DNA from: Acetobacter lovaniensis
Lineage (GTDB): Bacteria; Pseudomonadota; Alphaproteobacteria; Acetobacterales; Acetobacteraceae
Length of the DNA: 64,000 bases
Direction of reading: 5' to 3'
Assembly: GCF_014207635.1 (NCBI RefSeq)
Contig: NZ_JACHIE010000015.1
Location: 1 to 64,000 of the forward strand
Positions within the stretch are counted from its first letter, which is position 1. Each line of letters opens with the position of its first letter. Position numbers and translations under genes: made by a program. The notes under the pieces were generated by a model, which saw only the letters and a list, made by a program, of their open reading frames with translations, was not told the origin of the DNA and searched no databases. Shown in pieces: positions 47,236 through 56,177 of the stretch.

Positions 47236-49119
47236 TTGCGCCTGAAAAAATTTCGCGTAACAAACTTCCGGTCAGTTAACGACAGTGACTGGATCGATGC
47301 CTCTGACGTAACTGCTCTTATTGGAGAAAACGAGGCTGGAAAGACCAACCTCTTGCTCCCTTTATGGAAACTTAACCCATCACGAAGCGGCCAAATTAAC
47401 CTTTTAGATGATATGCCGCGCTCGCGCTACGCTGAAATGCGCACAAATCCTGGTGATCATATCTTTATTCGATGTGTTTTCGATCTCGAAGATAACGAGC
47501 GGGACATTGCAGAGCGTTTTGGTGCAGATCGGCTAAAGACAGAAAGTATCGAGGTCGCTCGAAATTACGCGGGCGACTATGGATTTTCTTTTTGCGATGA
47601 TCGCGATTTCGATTTGGCAAAAGCCTATGAGGTTAAGGCGATAGAGAATTCCGAAACTCCGACGCCTAGCCAAGATGGCGGACCAAATTTGTTTTCCCAG
47701 TTTCAAAATATTCTTCCGAAATTTGTCTACTATTCTAATTATGGAAATTTAGACGCTCAAATCTATCTGCCTCATGTCGTAGATAATATGAAAAGAACAG
47801 ATTTGAGTGCCAAAGAGGCTGCAAAAACCCGAACACTTCGAGTGCTATTTGATCTTGTAAGTCTTAGTCCCGAGGAAATTTTAGAACTTGCGCGTGCCAA
47901 CAACGTAACTGAGCGTGTCAATCAACACGGTCACTCTATGGGCGTTTTACCCAAAAATTCCGAGCAAATAGAACTTGGCGATGAACAAGTGCGAATTCGC
48001 GCGGCACTCTTGCAGTCGGCATCGTCAAAGTTAACCAAATCCTTCAAGGACTGGTGGAAGCAGGGTGATTATCGATTTAGATTACAAGCAGACGGGAACT
48101 ATTTCCGAATTTGGGTTGCAGATGACCGGCGCCCTGAAGAAATTGAACTCGAAAATCGTAGTACTGGTTTGCAATGGTTTCTAAGTTTCTTTCTTGTATT
48201 TAAATATGAGAGTGAAAGCACTCATGCTAATGCAGTAGTCTTGTTAGATGAGCCTGGGCACTCTTTGCATCCTCTAGCACAACGAGATTTGTCGTCTTTT
48301 TTCGATAATCTTTCACGTACACATCAAATTGTATTCACAACTCATTCACCGTTCATGATTGAAGCTGATCGTCTAGATAGAGTGAGAAAAGTATACGTTG
48401 ACGACAATGGTGGCACTGTTGCGTCAAGTAATCTAGCCGCAGCACGCCTTAAAGAAGGAATAAAGGATACTGGTGCGACTTACGCGGTTCACTCCGCGTT
48501 GAATCTGACGGTGGCGGAAAGCCTTCTTCTCGGGTGCATTCCTATTATCGTTGAGGGGCCTTCAGACCAGCATTATCTTTCAACGATTAAGAGTATACTT
48601 ATTGCTAAAGGAAAAATTCACCCGAAGGCTGAACTGGTGTTCCCTCCCTCAGGAGGCGCAAAAACAGCAAAAATCATTGCGGGCATTCTGATGGGGCGCG
48701 ACGATACGTTACCCTTAGTCCTTTTGGATGGCGATACTGCTGGTAAGCAAGCCGCCAAGAGCCTTGAAGACACCCTATATGCCGGAAATAAGGCTCTCAT
48801 TGTTACTACAGATGAGTTCGTCGGCGACCTAAAAGACACCGAAATCGAGGACCTTTTCCCATCGTCATTGCTCATAGAGGTAATCGACCGGATTGAGAGA
48901 CGTGCCGATAAAGAGTTCGAAGAAGAACATGAAAATAGCAAACCTATTGTTCCGCAAATTAAAAATTGGGCAGCACGGGAAAAATTTGCTTTACCAAATG
49001 ATTGGAAAGTCCAACTGGCTCTTGGCGTAAAATCGAAACTATTAAAGAATCCGGATAAATACGTAACCGAAGATATGCTAGAGCGCTGGACGAAAATGTT
49101 CGAGAGATTTCTTTCATAG
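47236..49119 (+). CDS. OLD-family ATP-dependent nuclease (AAA + TOPRIM)
   Basis: 627 aa from the TTG at 47236, chosen because GGGAGAG is 6 nt upstream; the frame also has a TTG at 47218. The N-terminal LKKFRVTNFRSVND and Walker A GENEAGKTNLL (~32), the signature-like ELENRSTGLQWFLSFF (~305), Walker B VVLLDEPGHSLHP (~336) and the H-loop FTTHSPFMI (~372) make an SMC-like ATPase. The TOPRIM domain follows, with IIVEGPSDQHYL (~442) and LVLLDGDTAGKQ (~503). OLD nucleases act in phage defence (for example P2 Old and Gabija GajA). There is no adjacent UvrD-like helicase, so it is not a Gabija pair. Confidence 0.88.
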   Translation: MRLKKFRVTNFRSVNDSDWIDASDVTALIGENEAGKTNLLLPLWKLNPSRSGQINLLDDMPRSRYAEMRTNPGDHIFIRCVFDLEDNERDIAERFGADRLKTESIEVARNYAGDYGFSFCDDRDFDLAKAYEVKAIENSETPTPSQDGGPNLFSQFQNILPKFVYYSNYGNLDAQIYLPHVVDNMKRTDLSAKEAAKTRTLRVLFDLVSLSPEEILELARANNVTERVNQHGHSMGVLPKNSEQIELGDEQVRIRAALLQSASSKLTKSFKDWWKQGDYRFRLQADGNYFRIWVADDRRPEEIELENRSTGLQWFLSFFLVFKYESESTHANAVVLLDEPGHSLHPLAQRDLSSFFDNLSRTHQIVFTTHSPFMIEADRLDRVRKVYVDDNGGTVASSNLAAARLKEGIKDTGATYAVHSALNLTVAESLLLGCIPIIVEGPSDQHYLSTIKSILIAKGKIHPKAELVFPPSGGAKTAKIIAGILMGRDDTLPLVLLDGDTAGKQAAKSLEDTLYAGNKALIVTTDEFVGDLKDTEIEDLFPSSLLIEVIDRIERRADKEFEEEHENSKPIVPQIKNWAAREKFALPNDWKVQLALGVKSKLLKNPDKYVTEDMLERWTKMFERFLS

Positions 49120-49179
49120 TGCAACTTCCGCTTTGCAAATGTCGACATGAAACGTCCAAAGACTAGAATGAGACGGCTT

Positions 49180-49217
49180 CTGCCTGTCTGTTCTTGTATC
49201 ACTGAGCGGACAGGCAG
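49180..49217. repeat. Inverted repeat between OLD and protease genes
   Basis: CTGCCTGTC (49180-49188) and GACAGGCAG (49209-49217) form a perfect 9-bp dyad with a 20-bp centre, 60 bp after the OLD gene. There is no T-run. It could be an operator for the downstream protease gene or a weak terminator. Confidence 0.4.
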
Positions 49218-49384
49218 GTCAGTGAGGAAGGAAAGCAGAATGTCGCCCAAGCGGGTAACGATATTTGAAATAATAGACATAGAGTATTTTCTATATCTCA
49301 TGATATATTGCCCCATTGTTCGGGATATTCGAAAATAACATGGTCATATTTTACTGTTTTGCAAGGTTCTTGAGAGGACTATAG

Positions 49385-50221
49385 ATGTCGGAAGCTATAA
49401 GTGAGCAACAATTCGAGGCTATCAAGAGAGCAGTTCATCAGGCATCATTACCCTTGCTCGCGTTAGTCCCAGACATCTCCAAAGGGGGTAAGTCTGATGT
49501 TAAATGCGCTGTTGGGACTGGGGTAATGATTGAGATCGAAGATCGTCTCTTTTTACTTACGGCGCGCCATGTTGTCGAGGCATACCCAGCTAATACGCTT
49601 TGGTTTCCGCCAAGTCCTGGAGCGAACTTGGAAACTTTCGGTACGGTTAGCACTTTCTATGATCAGACACATCCTAATCGTGATACGGTCGTGGTCGAAC
49701 TCCACGAGACAGGTTTAGCAGATAAGATTAGATCGGCCGGATATTGGAAAATTCTTACCATTGAGAACATCGTAGCTCCCAAAAGCTATGACCGGTCTGG
49801 AACAAGGCTCCTAAGCGGTTATCCATCTGAATTGGGATATGAAAATCAGGTAGGATTTGCGCAAACCCCATTAGTATTGTCAACTAAAGTTCTGGAACCA
49901 GATCCTACCCCTTCATCAATTTCTGTTCCATGCCCAGATACTGACATGTTCTTTGTCTTCGATAATCAGTTGGAAGATACGGCAACCAGTGAGATTGTCG
50001 TGCCTCCTAAACTGCAAGGGATGAGTGGATGCGGTATTTGGCTTCTTTTACCTCGAACTGGAACTGATTTTTGGGAGCCATGGCAAAGTCTATATCTAAT
50101 TGGCACCCAGCGCAGCGTGTTGCCGAGGCATTGGATCCGTGGTGTTAGTTGGCGTGCTATCGCTGATATTCTCCAAAGCAACGATGTTGGTCTCTCCAAT
50201 GGAGAGGCTGTACCGACTTGA
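49385..50221 (+). CDS. Trypsin-like serine protease domain protein
   Basis: 278 aa. The chymotrypsin-fold triad is readable: His in GTGVMIEIEDRLFLLTARHVVEA (~60), Asp in THPNRDTVVVEL (~101) and Ser in LQGMSGCGIWLL (~218, GxSG form). No signal peptide, so it should act in the cytoplasm. AGAGGA lies upstream of the ATG. It follows the OLD nuclease gene in the same orientation and similar AT-rich composition. Cytoplasmic trypsin-like domains are known as effectors in some defence systems; a link to the OLD gene is inference. Confidence 0.8.
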   Translation: MSEAISEQQFEAIKRAVHQASLPLLALVPDISKGGKSDVKCAVGTGVMIEIEDRLFLLTARHVVEAYPANTLWFPPSPGANLETFGTVSTFYDQTHPNRDTVVVELHETGLADKIRSAGYWKILTIENIVAPKSYDRSGTRLLSGYPSELGYENQVGFAQTPLVLSTKVLEPDPTPSSISVPCPDTDMFFVFDNQLEDTATSEIVVPPKLQGMSGCGIWLLLPRTGTDFWEPWQSLYLIGTQRSVLPRHWIRGVSWRAIADILQSNDVGLSNGEAVPT

Positions 50222-50516
50222 TAGCTGGCAAATGTCAGCGTTCGAGTAGATTGGAACAATATTGAATCGTCCGAAATGAGGGCGATTGTGTTGGAAAAGT
50301 CAGGTTGAGGTGTCCGCTCAGGATTCTGTATGCAATTGGGAATGAAAACTCCCCATGATTACAGCGCTCTATGCGTTATAATATCGAATCTAAATGTTGA
50401 GTGGAAGCTCCAGCGGGACTTTTTCAACACAATCAGGGCGGGAGTGTACATGACCGTGGCTATGAACGAAGATGCCCCGTTTTTGCGAGGCTAGGGCTTA
50501 TTAATTTTATAAGGTG
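50222..50516. other. Right end of element 1, non-coding
   Basis: About 295 bp of mixed composition without a credible gene. It ends where the 3' end of the second integrase gene begins on the minus strand, 85 bp before the att core. No terminal inverted repeats or insertion-sequence ends are recognised. Confidence 0.45.
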
Positions 50517-52274
50517 TCAGGCACAAGCAGAAAAAAGTTGTTTAAAACAGACATCTAAACCCGCTTTGTTCTCACCTTGCGATTGTCGCAACTTGAGAAG
50601 CAATCCTGCCCCCGCAACCACCGATACCGACACTCCCGTGAGCACCGCTCCGGGAGTGTTTCTTTTTTCAGCCTTTCCAATGGCTTGCCGCTCGATCCAG
50701 GTCAGGATCGTCCCCAGTTCCCCATACAGCATCGCGTCGATCTCGCCCCGGTTTGGGCCGGGAGTGAGCACGACCTTCTCGATTAGTGCTCGCAGCGCCT
50801 CGGCGGCTTCCAGCCGTTCCTCGGGGCGGTTGAGAGCGTCGGTCAGGCGGCCGACCTTGCGAGCGTAGATGGCGGAGGTACTCGGCAGCATGTCCGGTAC
50901 ATCGTTGGGAACGTCGGAGAGCAGGGACGTCAGTTCGGCCTTGCGAGCTTCGAGCGTGTCCATCTCCGTCTTCATACTGGGATGGAACATCCCTTCCTTG
51001 ATGGCTTCGATGATGCCCCGGATCTGCTTCTCCACCTTCACCTGTTCCACCCGCCAGACATCGGCGTTGGACCGGCGCTCGCGGTTGAGACGGTTGGTCT
51101 CCTCGGCATAGGCGCGCATCGCCTCGGCCGCGATCTCCGGCGCCATCATCCGGTCCTTGAGGCCGGCGAGCACACGGCGCTCCAGATCCGGGCGAGGGAT
51201 TGTTCGGCTGTTGGTGCAGGAGCCATTGGTGACGTGAGATGAGCAGGCGAAACGGTCGGAACCCCGCAGCGCGTACGGACCACCGCACAGGCCACAGAAC
51301 AGCAGGCCCGACAGCAGGGATTTCGGCCGACGCGTGCCGTTGAGCCGGTTTCTCTTGTGATGCGCTCGCACGGCTTCGGTGACGTTGACGTATTTCTCGG
51401 CGATGACGCTCTGGCGAGCCTTTGTCGCCAGCCAGAGCGCGTCATCGACAATTCGCAGGTCGGGAACCTCTGTCACCACCCATTCGGATTCCGGGTTCAG
51501 GCGCGAGACGCGCTTGCCGGTGGACGGGTCTTTGACATAGCGCTGACGGCTCCAGACCAGCCGGCCAATGTATAATTCGTTGTTGATGATGCCGGTGCCG
51601 CGCTTCACGTGACCCCTGATTGTGGTGTCGCTCCACAGCTTGCCCTCGGGGCCGGCGATGCCCTGGTCGTTGAGGGTTTTGGCAATGGCGCGTGGCCCAA
51701 CGCCGGCGGCGAAGTCACGGAAGATGCGACGGACGATCTCCGCCTGGTGGGCGTCGATCTCGCGGTCGCCCCGGATCTGTTCGCCTTTGGCGTCGAACTG
51801 CCGGACGACGCGATAACCGTAGCAGAGACCGCCGCCGGATTTGCCATCCTCAACCCGGCCGCGCAGGCCGCGATGGGTCTTGGCGGCGAGGTCTTTCAGG
51901 AAGAGGGCGTTCATCGTGCCCTTGAGGCCGACATGCAGTTCGCTGATCTCGCCCTCGGCCAGGGTGACGATCGGCACACCGGCGAATTTCAGGTGCTTGA
52001 ACAGGGTGGCGACGTCGGCCTGGTCGCGCGAGATGCGGTCCAGCGCTTCGGCCAGAACGATATCGAACCGTCCGGCCTGGGCATCCTGTAACAGGGTCTG
52101 GATACCGGGACGCAGGATCATGCTGGCGCCGGAGATGCCCGCGTCCTTGTAGGCTCCAATGACCTTCCAGTTCTCGCGCTTGGCGTGTTCCCGGCAGATG
52201 CGGAACTGGTCCTCGATCGAGGCGTCGCGCTGGTTGTCGGAGGAATAGCGGGCATACAGGGCGACGCGGGTCAT
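50517..52274 (-). CDS. Large serine recombinase (integrase of element 2)
   Basis: 585 aa. The N-terminal catalytic domain is MTRVALYARYSSDNQ (Ser ~11). Then come the recombinase domain (GYRVVRQFDAKGEQIRGDREIDAHQAEIVRRIFRDFAAGVGPRAIAKTLNDQGI), the zinc ribbon (SGLLFCGLCGGPYALRGSDRFACSSHVTNGSC, ~325-355) and a coiled coil (~370-440). It is a close relative of the element 1 integrase. The att core lies within codons for VVAGAG near the C-terminus, and the last ~27 residues (LLLKLRQSQGENK...) are read from the end of element 1 instead of the tRNA. It should recognise the same tRNA-fMet site. Confidence 0.93.
   Translation of the reverse strand: MTRVALYARYSSDNQRDASIEDQFRICREHAKRENWKVIGAYKDAGISGASMILRPGIQTLLQDAQAGRFDIVLAEALDRISRDQADVATLFKHLKFAGVPIVTLAEGEISELHVGLKGTMNALFLKDLAAKTHRGLRGRVEDGKSGGGLCYGYRVVRQFDAKGEQIRGDREIDAHQAEIVRRIFRDFAAGVGPRAIAKTLNDQGIAGPEGKLWSDTTIRGHVKRGTGIINNELYIGRLVWSRQRYVKDPSTGKRVSRLNPESEWVVTEVPDLRIVDDALWLATKARQSVIAEKYVNVTEAVRAHHKRNRLNGTRRPKSLLSGLLFCGLCGGPYALRGSDRFACSSHVTNGSCTNSRTIPRPDLERRVLAGLKDRMMAPEIAAEAMRAYAEETNRLNRERRSNADVWRVEQVKVEKQIRGIIEAIKEGMFHPSMKTEMDTLEARKAELTSLLSDVPNDVPDMLPSTSAIYARKVGRLTDALNRPEERLEAAEALRALIEKVVLTPGPNRGEIDAMLYGELGTILTWIERQAIGKAEKRNTPGAVLTGVSVSVVAGAGLLLKLRQSQGENKAGLDVCFKQLFSACA
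50602..50620 (+). repeat. Attachment-site core, copy between elements 1 and 2
   Basis: AATCCTGCCCCCGCAACCA, identical to the tRNA-fMet 3' end at 371-389. It lies inside the 3' end of the second integrase gene, exactly as the left copy lies inside the first integrase gene. It marks the right end of element 1 and the left end of element 2. Confidence 0.88.
50630..50671 (+). terminator. Rho-independent terminator just inside element 2
   Basis: ACACTCCCG (50630-50638) pairs with CGGGAGTGT (50651-50659) and is followed by TTTCTTTTTTC. It begins 10 nt after the att core and points in the tRNA direction, the same arrangement as the terminator at 420-450 of element 1. Confidence 0.8.
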
Positions 52275-52301
52275 GGGATGTTCCTTGAGGGGTGTTTCCT
52301 A

Positions 52302-52682
52302 TCAGGCGACCTGGTCCATCCGGCTGGGCCGGATCAGCACCTCGGCGGAGATGCCGAGGCCGTCATGCAACTGGCGGATCATGTCGATCGACAGGCCGCG
52401 TTTGCGGTTCAGCACGTCGGCCACGCGGTTGCGCGGGCCGATCATCGGCTCCAGATCCTTGCGGGTCAGGCCCTGCTGCTCCATGCGGAAGCGGATCGCC
52501 TCGACCGGATCGGGTGGGTCGATCGGATGGTGCTTGGCCTCATAGGCGTCGATCAGCGTCGCCAGCACATCGAGGCGGTCGCCGTCGGACGTGCCGCTTT
52601 TGGCACCCCATAGCCGCCCGACTTCTTCCAGCGCTGCGTCGTAATCCGCCTCGTTGCGGATGGGCTTCAGATCAGCCGTCAT
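52302..52682 (-). CDS. higA: HigA-type antitoxin
   Basis: 126 aa. The N-terminal KPIRNEADYDAALEEVGRLWGAKSGTSDGDRLDVLATLIDAYEAKHHPIDPPDPVEAIRFRMEQQGLTRKDL is the HigA (COG5499) form; the helix-turn-helix follows (LTRKDLEPMIGPRNRVADVLNRKRGLSIDMIRQLHDGLGI, ~72-110). It overlaps the toxin gene by 11 bp with the toxin first, as usual for higBA. It ends 27 bp before the integrase start, on the same strand. Confidence 0.93.
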   Translation of the reverse strand: MTADLKPIRNEADYDAALEEVGRLWGAKSGTSDGDRLDVLATLIDAYEAKHHPIDPPDPVEAIRFRMEQQGLTRKDLEPMIGPRNRVADVLNRKRGLSIDMIRQLHDGLGISAEVLIRPSRMDQVA

Positions 52683-52995
52683 GTTCCACCTCCGTCACGT
52701 CGATCCTGTCATAGGCCTTGTGCGTGCCGATCCATTTGATCCAGACGATGCTCTTCTCGAAATCGACCGCCACGACCAGGCGATAGGCGTTGCCCTTGAT
52801 GTTGAAGACGATCCGCTCGGCACTGACGATGCTGGCCGTGGCGTAGAGCCGCTTCACATCGGCGGTGCTCGTCCAGGCGGCCTTGCCGACTTCGGCGAAC
52901 CAGGCGTCCAGCGCTGCCTTGACGGCCGGCTGGTCCTTCTGGCCCGCCAGACTGTCGACGAACTCTCTCAGCGTGCGACGGGCGATGATCCTCAT
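52672..52995 (-). CDS. higB: HigB-type toxin
   Basis: 107 aa: MRIIARRTLREFVDSLAGQKDQPAVKAALDAWFAEVGKAAWTSTADVKRLYATASIVSAERIVFNIKGNAYRLVVAVDFEKSIVWIKWIGTHKAYDRIDV. This is the HigB family of ribosome-dependent mRNA interferases (RelE fold), ending with the typical IGTHKAYDRI. The first gene of a higBA-integrase arrangement. Confidence 0.93.
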   Translation of the reverse strand: MRIIARRTLREFVDSLAGQKDQPAVKAALDAWFAEVGKAAWTSTADVKRLYATASIVSAERIVFNIKGNAYRLVVAVDFEKSIVWIKWIGTHKAYDRIDVTEVEHDG

Positions 52996-53095
52996 TGACT
53001 GACCTTATATCACGGGACCATAATGGTCACAAGAAAAATACACGACAGCCCGGCGAGTGGTCTTTCGCCGGGGGAATACAGCCGGGAAGGGGAGG

Positions 53096-53305
53096 CTATT
53101 GCATGTGGCCGGATCGTTTTTGACGGGTCTGTTTCCGCTCCATCGCGCGGGCACGCTCAAACTGCTCGCGTGCCATCTGCCGGCCGATCAGGCGGGCGAG
53201 GGACCGGATGGCGTCATCGGACGGGCGGAACGCCTCTTCGGCCGTTTCCGCGTTACTGGCGGGGCCGAACACCTCGATCCTGATCCTGTCGGGTCTGCGT
53301 GCCAT
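53096..53305 (-). CDS. Small conserved ICE protein upstream of integrase
   Basis: 69 aa from the ATG at 53305, basic (MARRPDRIRIEVFG...DDAIRSLARLIGRQMAREQFERARAMERKQTRQKRSGHMQ). It resembles the 62-aa protein at 2042-2230 in its central helix and in its position before a serine integrase, except that higBA has come in between. The function is unknown. Confidence 0.6.
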   Translation of the reverse strand: MARRPDRIRIEVFGPASNAETAEEAFRPSDDAIRSLARLIGRQMAREQFERARAMERKQTRQKRSGHMQ

Positions 53306-53433
53306 CCTGTCTACCTTCCAGGTCATGGGGCGACAGGAACGATGAAGGACAGGTCAAGGGAATTTGGGAAGAGCGTGCGGCGGTTCATGCGGTAATCGGC
53401 GGTCATCGCGTAGAAAAGGGAGGCTTATCGACC

Positions 53434-54029
53434 GTGGAAAAGGTGATCATTCTTCTGGCGATCGGATATGCCATTGGATTCTACGTTCGGGATCGCCGAG
53501 CGAAAGAGGCCCTGGCGCAGCAGGCCGCTGTTCGGCAGCAGGAAGACGAGCGGCGTCGGCAATACCGACAGGAAAATGACCTGTCCGATCCGCAGAACCA
53601 GTTGCGGTTCATTGATGAATGCAGCCTGAAGGCCGTTCCTCCTGTCAATCGGGAGGCTGTGCGCGTGCTTTATGCAATCGACGAGTGGATCAAGGATATG
53701 CGACCCGACTGGCGTTTCGCCTTCGAGGTTGCGATGGGTGGCTTCATTAAAACGCCTTATGCCCCGGATGATTCACGTCAGAAGCGGGCCTTCAATTCTT
53801 ACAGCGGCAAGCGCGTCGATTTCCTTCTGATCGATCGTTTTGGCAATCCGGTCCTGGTGGTCGAGTATAACGGTTCGGTCACGATCTATCCGGCGACGCG
53901 GACGCTCGTATGGCGGTCAAGCGTCTGGCCTTGCAGAAGGCAGGTATCCCGCTGCTCGAAATTCCCGAGAGGATGAGCAAGCCCGACATCTTTGCGGCTC
54001 TTTCAGAGAAAGTCGGAGTGCCGAACCAG
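53434..54029 (+). pseudogene. DUF2726-like nuclease-fold protein, frameshifted
   Basis: The GTG at 53434 follows AAAGGGAGG. An N-terminal membrane helix (EKVIILLAIGYAIGFYV) is followed by a coiled segment and the DUF2726 core (FEVAMGGFIKTPYAP... KRVDFLLIDRFGNPVLVVEYNGS). There the frame is lost: the next frame continues GHDLSGDADARMAVKRLALQKAGIPLLEIPERMSKPDIFAALSEKVG. One missing base near 53876-53880 explains it. The second part has no stop before the conserved leader of the methyltransferase gene, so the 3' end given is approximate. Probably inactive. Confidence 0.8.
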
Positions 54030-54041
54030 AAAAAAGAACAG

Positions 54042-54249
54042 GCTAATGGCTCCGCCCTCGCGCCGGCAAGGATGCGCGTCAGCAGACTGACGCCGTCCGA
54101 TGGGGTGTCCCCGATCTTCCTGCGCTGCGCTCCGTGCAGACCGGGAGATACCCCTCCCCATCGGTCGCCCTTGCCGTTGCTACCCCGCAGCTCGCCGCGA
54201 GGCAGAGGAACAGCGGGGGCTGTTCCTCGCGGAACAAAGGGCAAAGACC
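54042..54249 (+). ncRNA. Conserved structured leader of the methyltransferase gene (element 2)
   Basis: 208 nt aligning without gaps to 11206-11413, 198 identical. The substitutions respect the pairings seen there: three are in the loop of the GCGTCAG/CTGACGC hairpin (CGCG to CAGA), and one A-to-G change keeps a pair as G-U in the CTGC/GCAG hairpin. The 10-bp hairpin GAGGAACAGC/GCTGTTCCTC is unchanged. It ends at the ATG of the methyltransferase gene. Confidence 0.65.
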
Positions 54250-54924
54250 ATGACCGACAACACGGCGACCAATTTCCGCAATATCATTCTTAATGGCGAT
54301 AGCGTGGAACTGATGCGGCAGATGCCGCGTAATTCAGTGGACTTCATCCTGACCGATCCGCCTTACTTGGTGAACTATCGGGGCCGGGACGGGCGGAAGG
54401 TTCGCAACGACGACAACGCACGCTGGCTCCGTCCGGCAGTCAACCAGATGCACAGGGTTCTGAAATGGGGCGGTCTTGCCGTGAGCTTTTACGGCTGGAA
54501 CAAGATCGACCTGTTTGCCGATGCCTGGAAAGCGGCCGGTTTTCGTATGGTCGGGCATATCGTTTTCCGCAAGTCCTATGCGTCATCGTCGGGTTTTCTG
54601 CGCTATGAGCACGAAAGCGCCTATCTTCTGGCGAAAGGGAACGTGAAGCGGCCCGGTCAGCCAGTGCCGGACGTGATCGACATGCCGTATTCGGGCAATA
54701 AACTGCACCCGACACAAAAGCCCGTGGCGGCGTTGTTTCCGCTGGTCGATGCGTTCTGCCCGGTGGGTGGCCTGGTGCTGGACCCGTTTTGCGGTTCGGG
54801 TTCGTCACTGGTGGCGGCGCAGCATCTTGGGCGTGACTGGCTGGGGATGGAACTGGATGCCGAACACGCGACAACGGCGGCCCGGCGGCTGGCCTGGCAC
54901 GCGGCGAAGAAAATAGCGGCATAG
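54250..54924 (+). CDS. DNA methyltransferase (N4/N6, beta-class order), element 2
   Basis: 224 aa. DPPY (~36) precedes DPFCGSGSSLV (~178), as in beta-class amino-methyltransferases. It is highly similar to the element 1 enzyme, mostly differing at synonymous sites and near the N-terminus (MTDNTATNFRNIILNGDS). There is no adjacent endonuclease. Likely role: protecting or marking the element's DNA. Confidence 0.93.
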   Translation: MTDNTATNFRNIILNGDSVELMRQMPRNSVDFILTDPPYLVNYRGRDGRKVRNDDNARWLRPAVNQMHRVLKWGGLAVSFYGWNKIDLFADAWKAAGFRMVGHIVFRKSYASSSGFLRYEHESAYLLAKGNVKRPGQPVPDVIDMPYSGNKLHPTQKPVAALFPLVDAFCPVGGLVLDPFCGSGSSLVAAQHLGRDWLGMELDAEHATTAARRLAWHAAKKIAA

Positions 54925-55226
54925 GGAGCGAACGCCGCAGGGCCGAAATTCGGTTCTGCGGCGCCCCCTTCCTTGGCCTGTCTGTCCGCACAAATTTGCG
55001 CCGATCCGGCTTCGCGGATCGGCGACGGGAAGATGGAAAATAAGCGCCGCTCGCCGGGCGAGTGCCCGGCGAGCGGAATATTCTGGCAGGCGCGGACGAA
55101 TGCCATAACGTCGTGCGATCGCGTTACGAGATCGACATATCTCCAAATGCAGTCTGCACAAAATCTTCCCATTGCGCATCCTGATTGTCCTGCTGCCCGA
55201 GCAGGCGCAAGAGGAAGGGTAACGCG
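54925..55226. other. Intergenic stretch with two strong hairpins
   Basis: 302 bp between the methyltransferase and the FseA-like gene. GCCGATCCG (55000-55008) / CGGATCGGC (55015-55023) and CGCTCGCCGGGC (55048-55059) / GCCCGGCGAGCG (55064-55075) are perfect stems. No T-runs follow, so they may be DNA-level or RNA-stability structures. AGGAAGGG at the end is the ribosome-binding site of the next gene. Confidence 0.5.
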
Positions 55227-56013
55227 ATGCCGATGTCAGATTGGCAGTCGCCGGCCGCTTACGAACACGCACAAGACATTGCTGCCGCCGGCATAGCCTG
55301 GGAATATCTTCGACGTGACGACGAATACCGTCGCGCGTTCCAGCGAATGAAAACGCTTGCGCCTCCGAAGCCAGGGGGCAGCAAAGCCTTTTCCGAACGA
55401 TGGGGTTTGCGATTTCCCTGTCGATCCGGCGGAGCCAGCCGGGCGCACTCCTGTTTTCTGGATACCGGAACTCTCGCCTGACGTCATCGAATTGCGTCAG
55501 GCTCTTGCTGACGCGGATAATCCGGCCGTCATGCCGATCAACCTCGCGGAATTACCGGGCCTCGTTGCGCGGCGGGATGACGGTGATGCGTGGCACGGTT
55601 GCTGGCGGTCTGGTAGAGCGACGCACCAGTTCTGGCTCCCGACATGTCCGGCAGATAGACCGGCCATCTATGTCGTGATCTTGCCATTCGATGAGCTGCT
55701 GGAACTTCGCGCCGAGGCCGTGCTGCGTTTATGGCGCGCGCTGGTTGGCCGACCTGAGGGCAAGTGGGCTCATGATTTTCCGCAGCAAACGCGGGACCGG
55801 CACATCCTGATGCTCAGGGCGTTTGACGGTCGGGCGGCTGGCGCGAGCTATCGCAAACTGGCCGAAGTTTTGCTCGGGTTTCGAGGTCGGAAAGCCGATT
55901 GGGACAGCGATCCTCGTAAGAATCAAGTCCGTCGCCTTGTTGCTGATGGGCGGTATTATGTCTACGGGGGCTACCGTGATCTCTTGCTCCATCCAATCCG
56001 GCTATCTGAATGA
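55227..56013 (+). CDS. fseA: FseA-like activator (DUF6499 + DUF2285) joined by +1 frameshift, element 2
   Basis: Frame 1 starts at the ATG at 55227 and encodes MPMSDWQSPAAYEHAQDIAAAGIAWEYLRRDDEYRRAF... SERWGLRFPCRS; it then drifts into non-family sequence and stops at 55481. The +1 frame continues FPVDPAEPAGRTPVFWIPELSPDVIEL and DUF2285 to 56013. The join is at TTT CCC T with T55419 skipped, the same bases as in element 1. The fused product is ~261 aa. It carries longer DUF2285 sequence features (RHILMLRAFDGRAAGASYRKLAEVLLG and DLLLHPIRLSE) than the element 1 copy. A 4-kb defence cluster separates it from the RdfS-like gene. Confidence 0.8.
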
Positions 56014-56177
56014 GGAGTCTCGATTTTTTGACTAAGCACGATTAAGGGTGGTCTAAATAGACTATAGATTTATTTTGTGCATATCATTGTGAAGCAAATT
56101 TTCCGGAAAGTCGATATTATGGATGGCTGTTGACAGGTTTGCAGCGTTTGTGAATTCTACTTTTATCGAGGGATACG

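Noticed and set aside
47236-49119. Gabija system
   Set aside because: The GajA-like OLD protein lacks a neighbouring UvrD-like helicase gene (GajB); the next gene is a protease.
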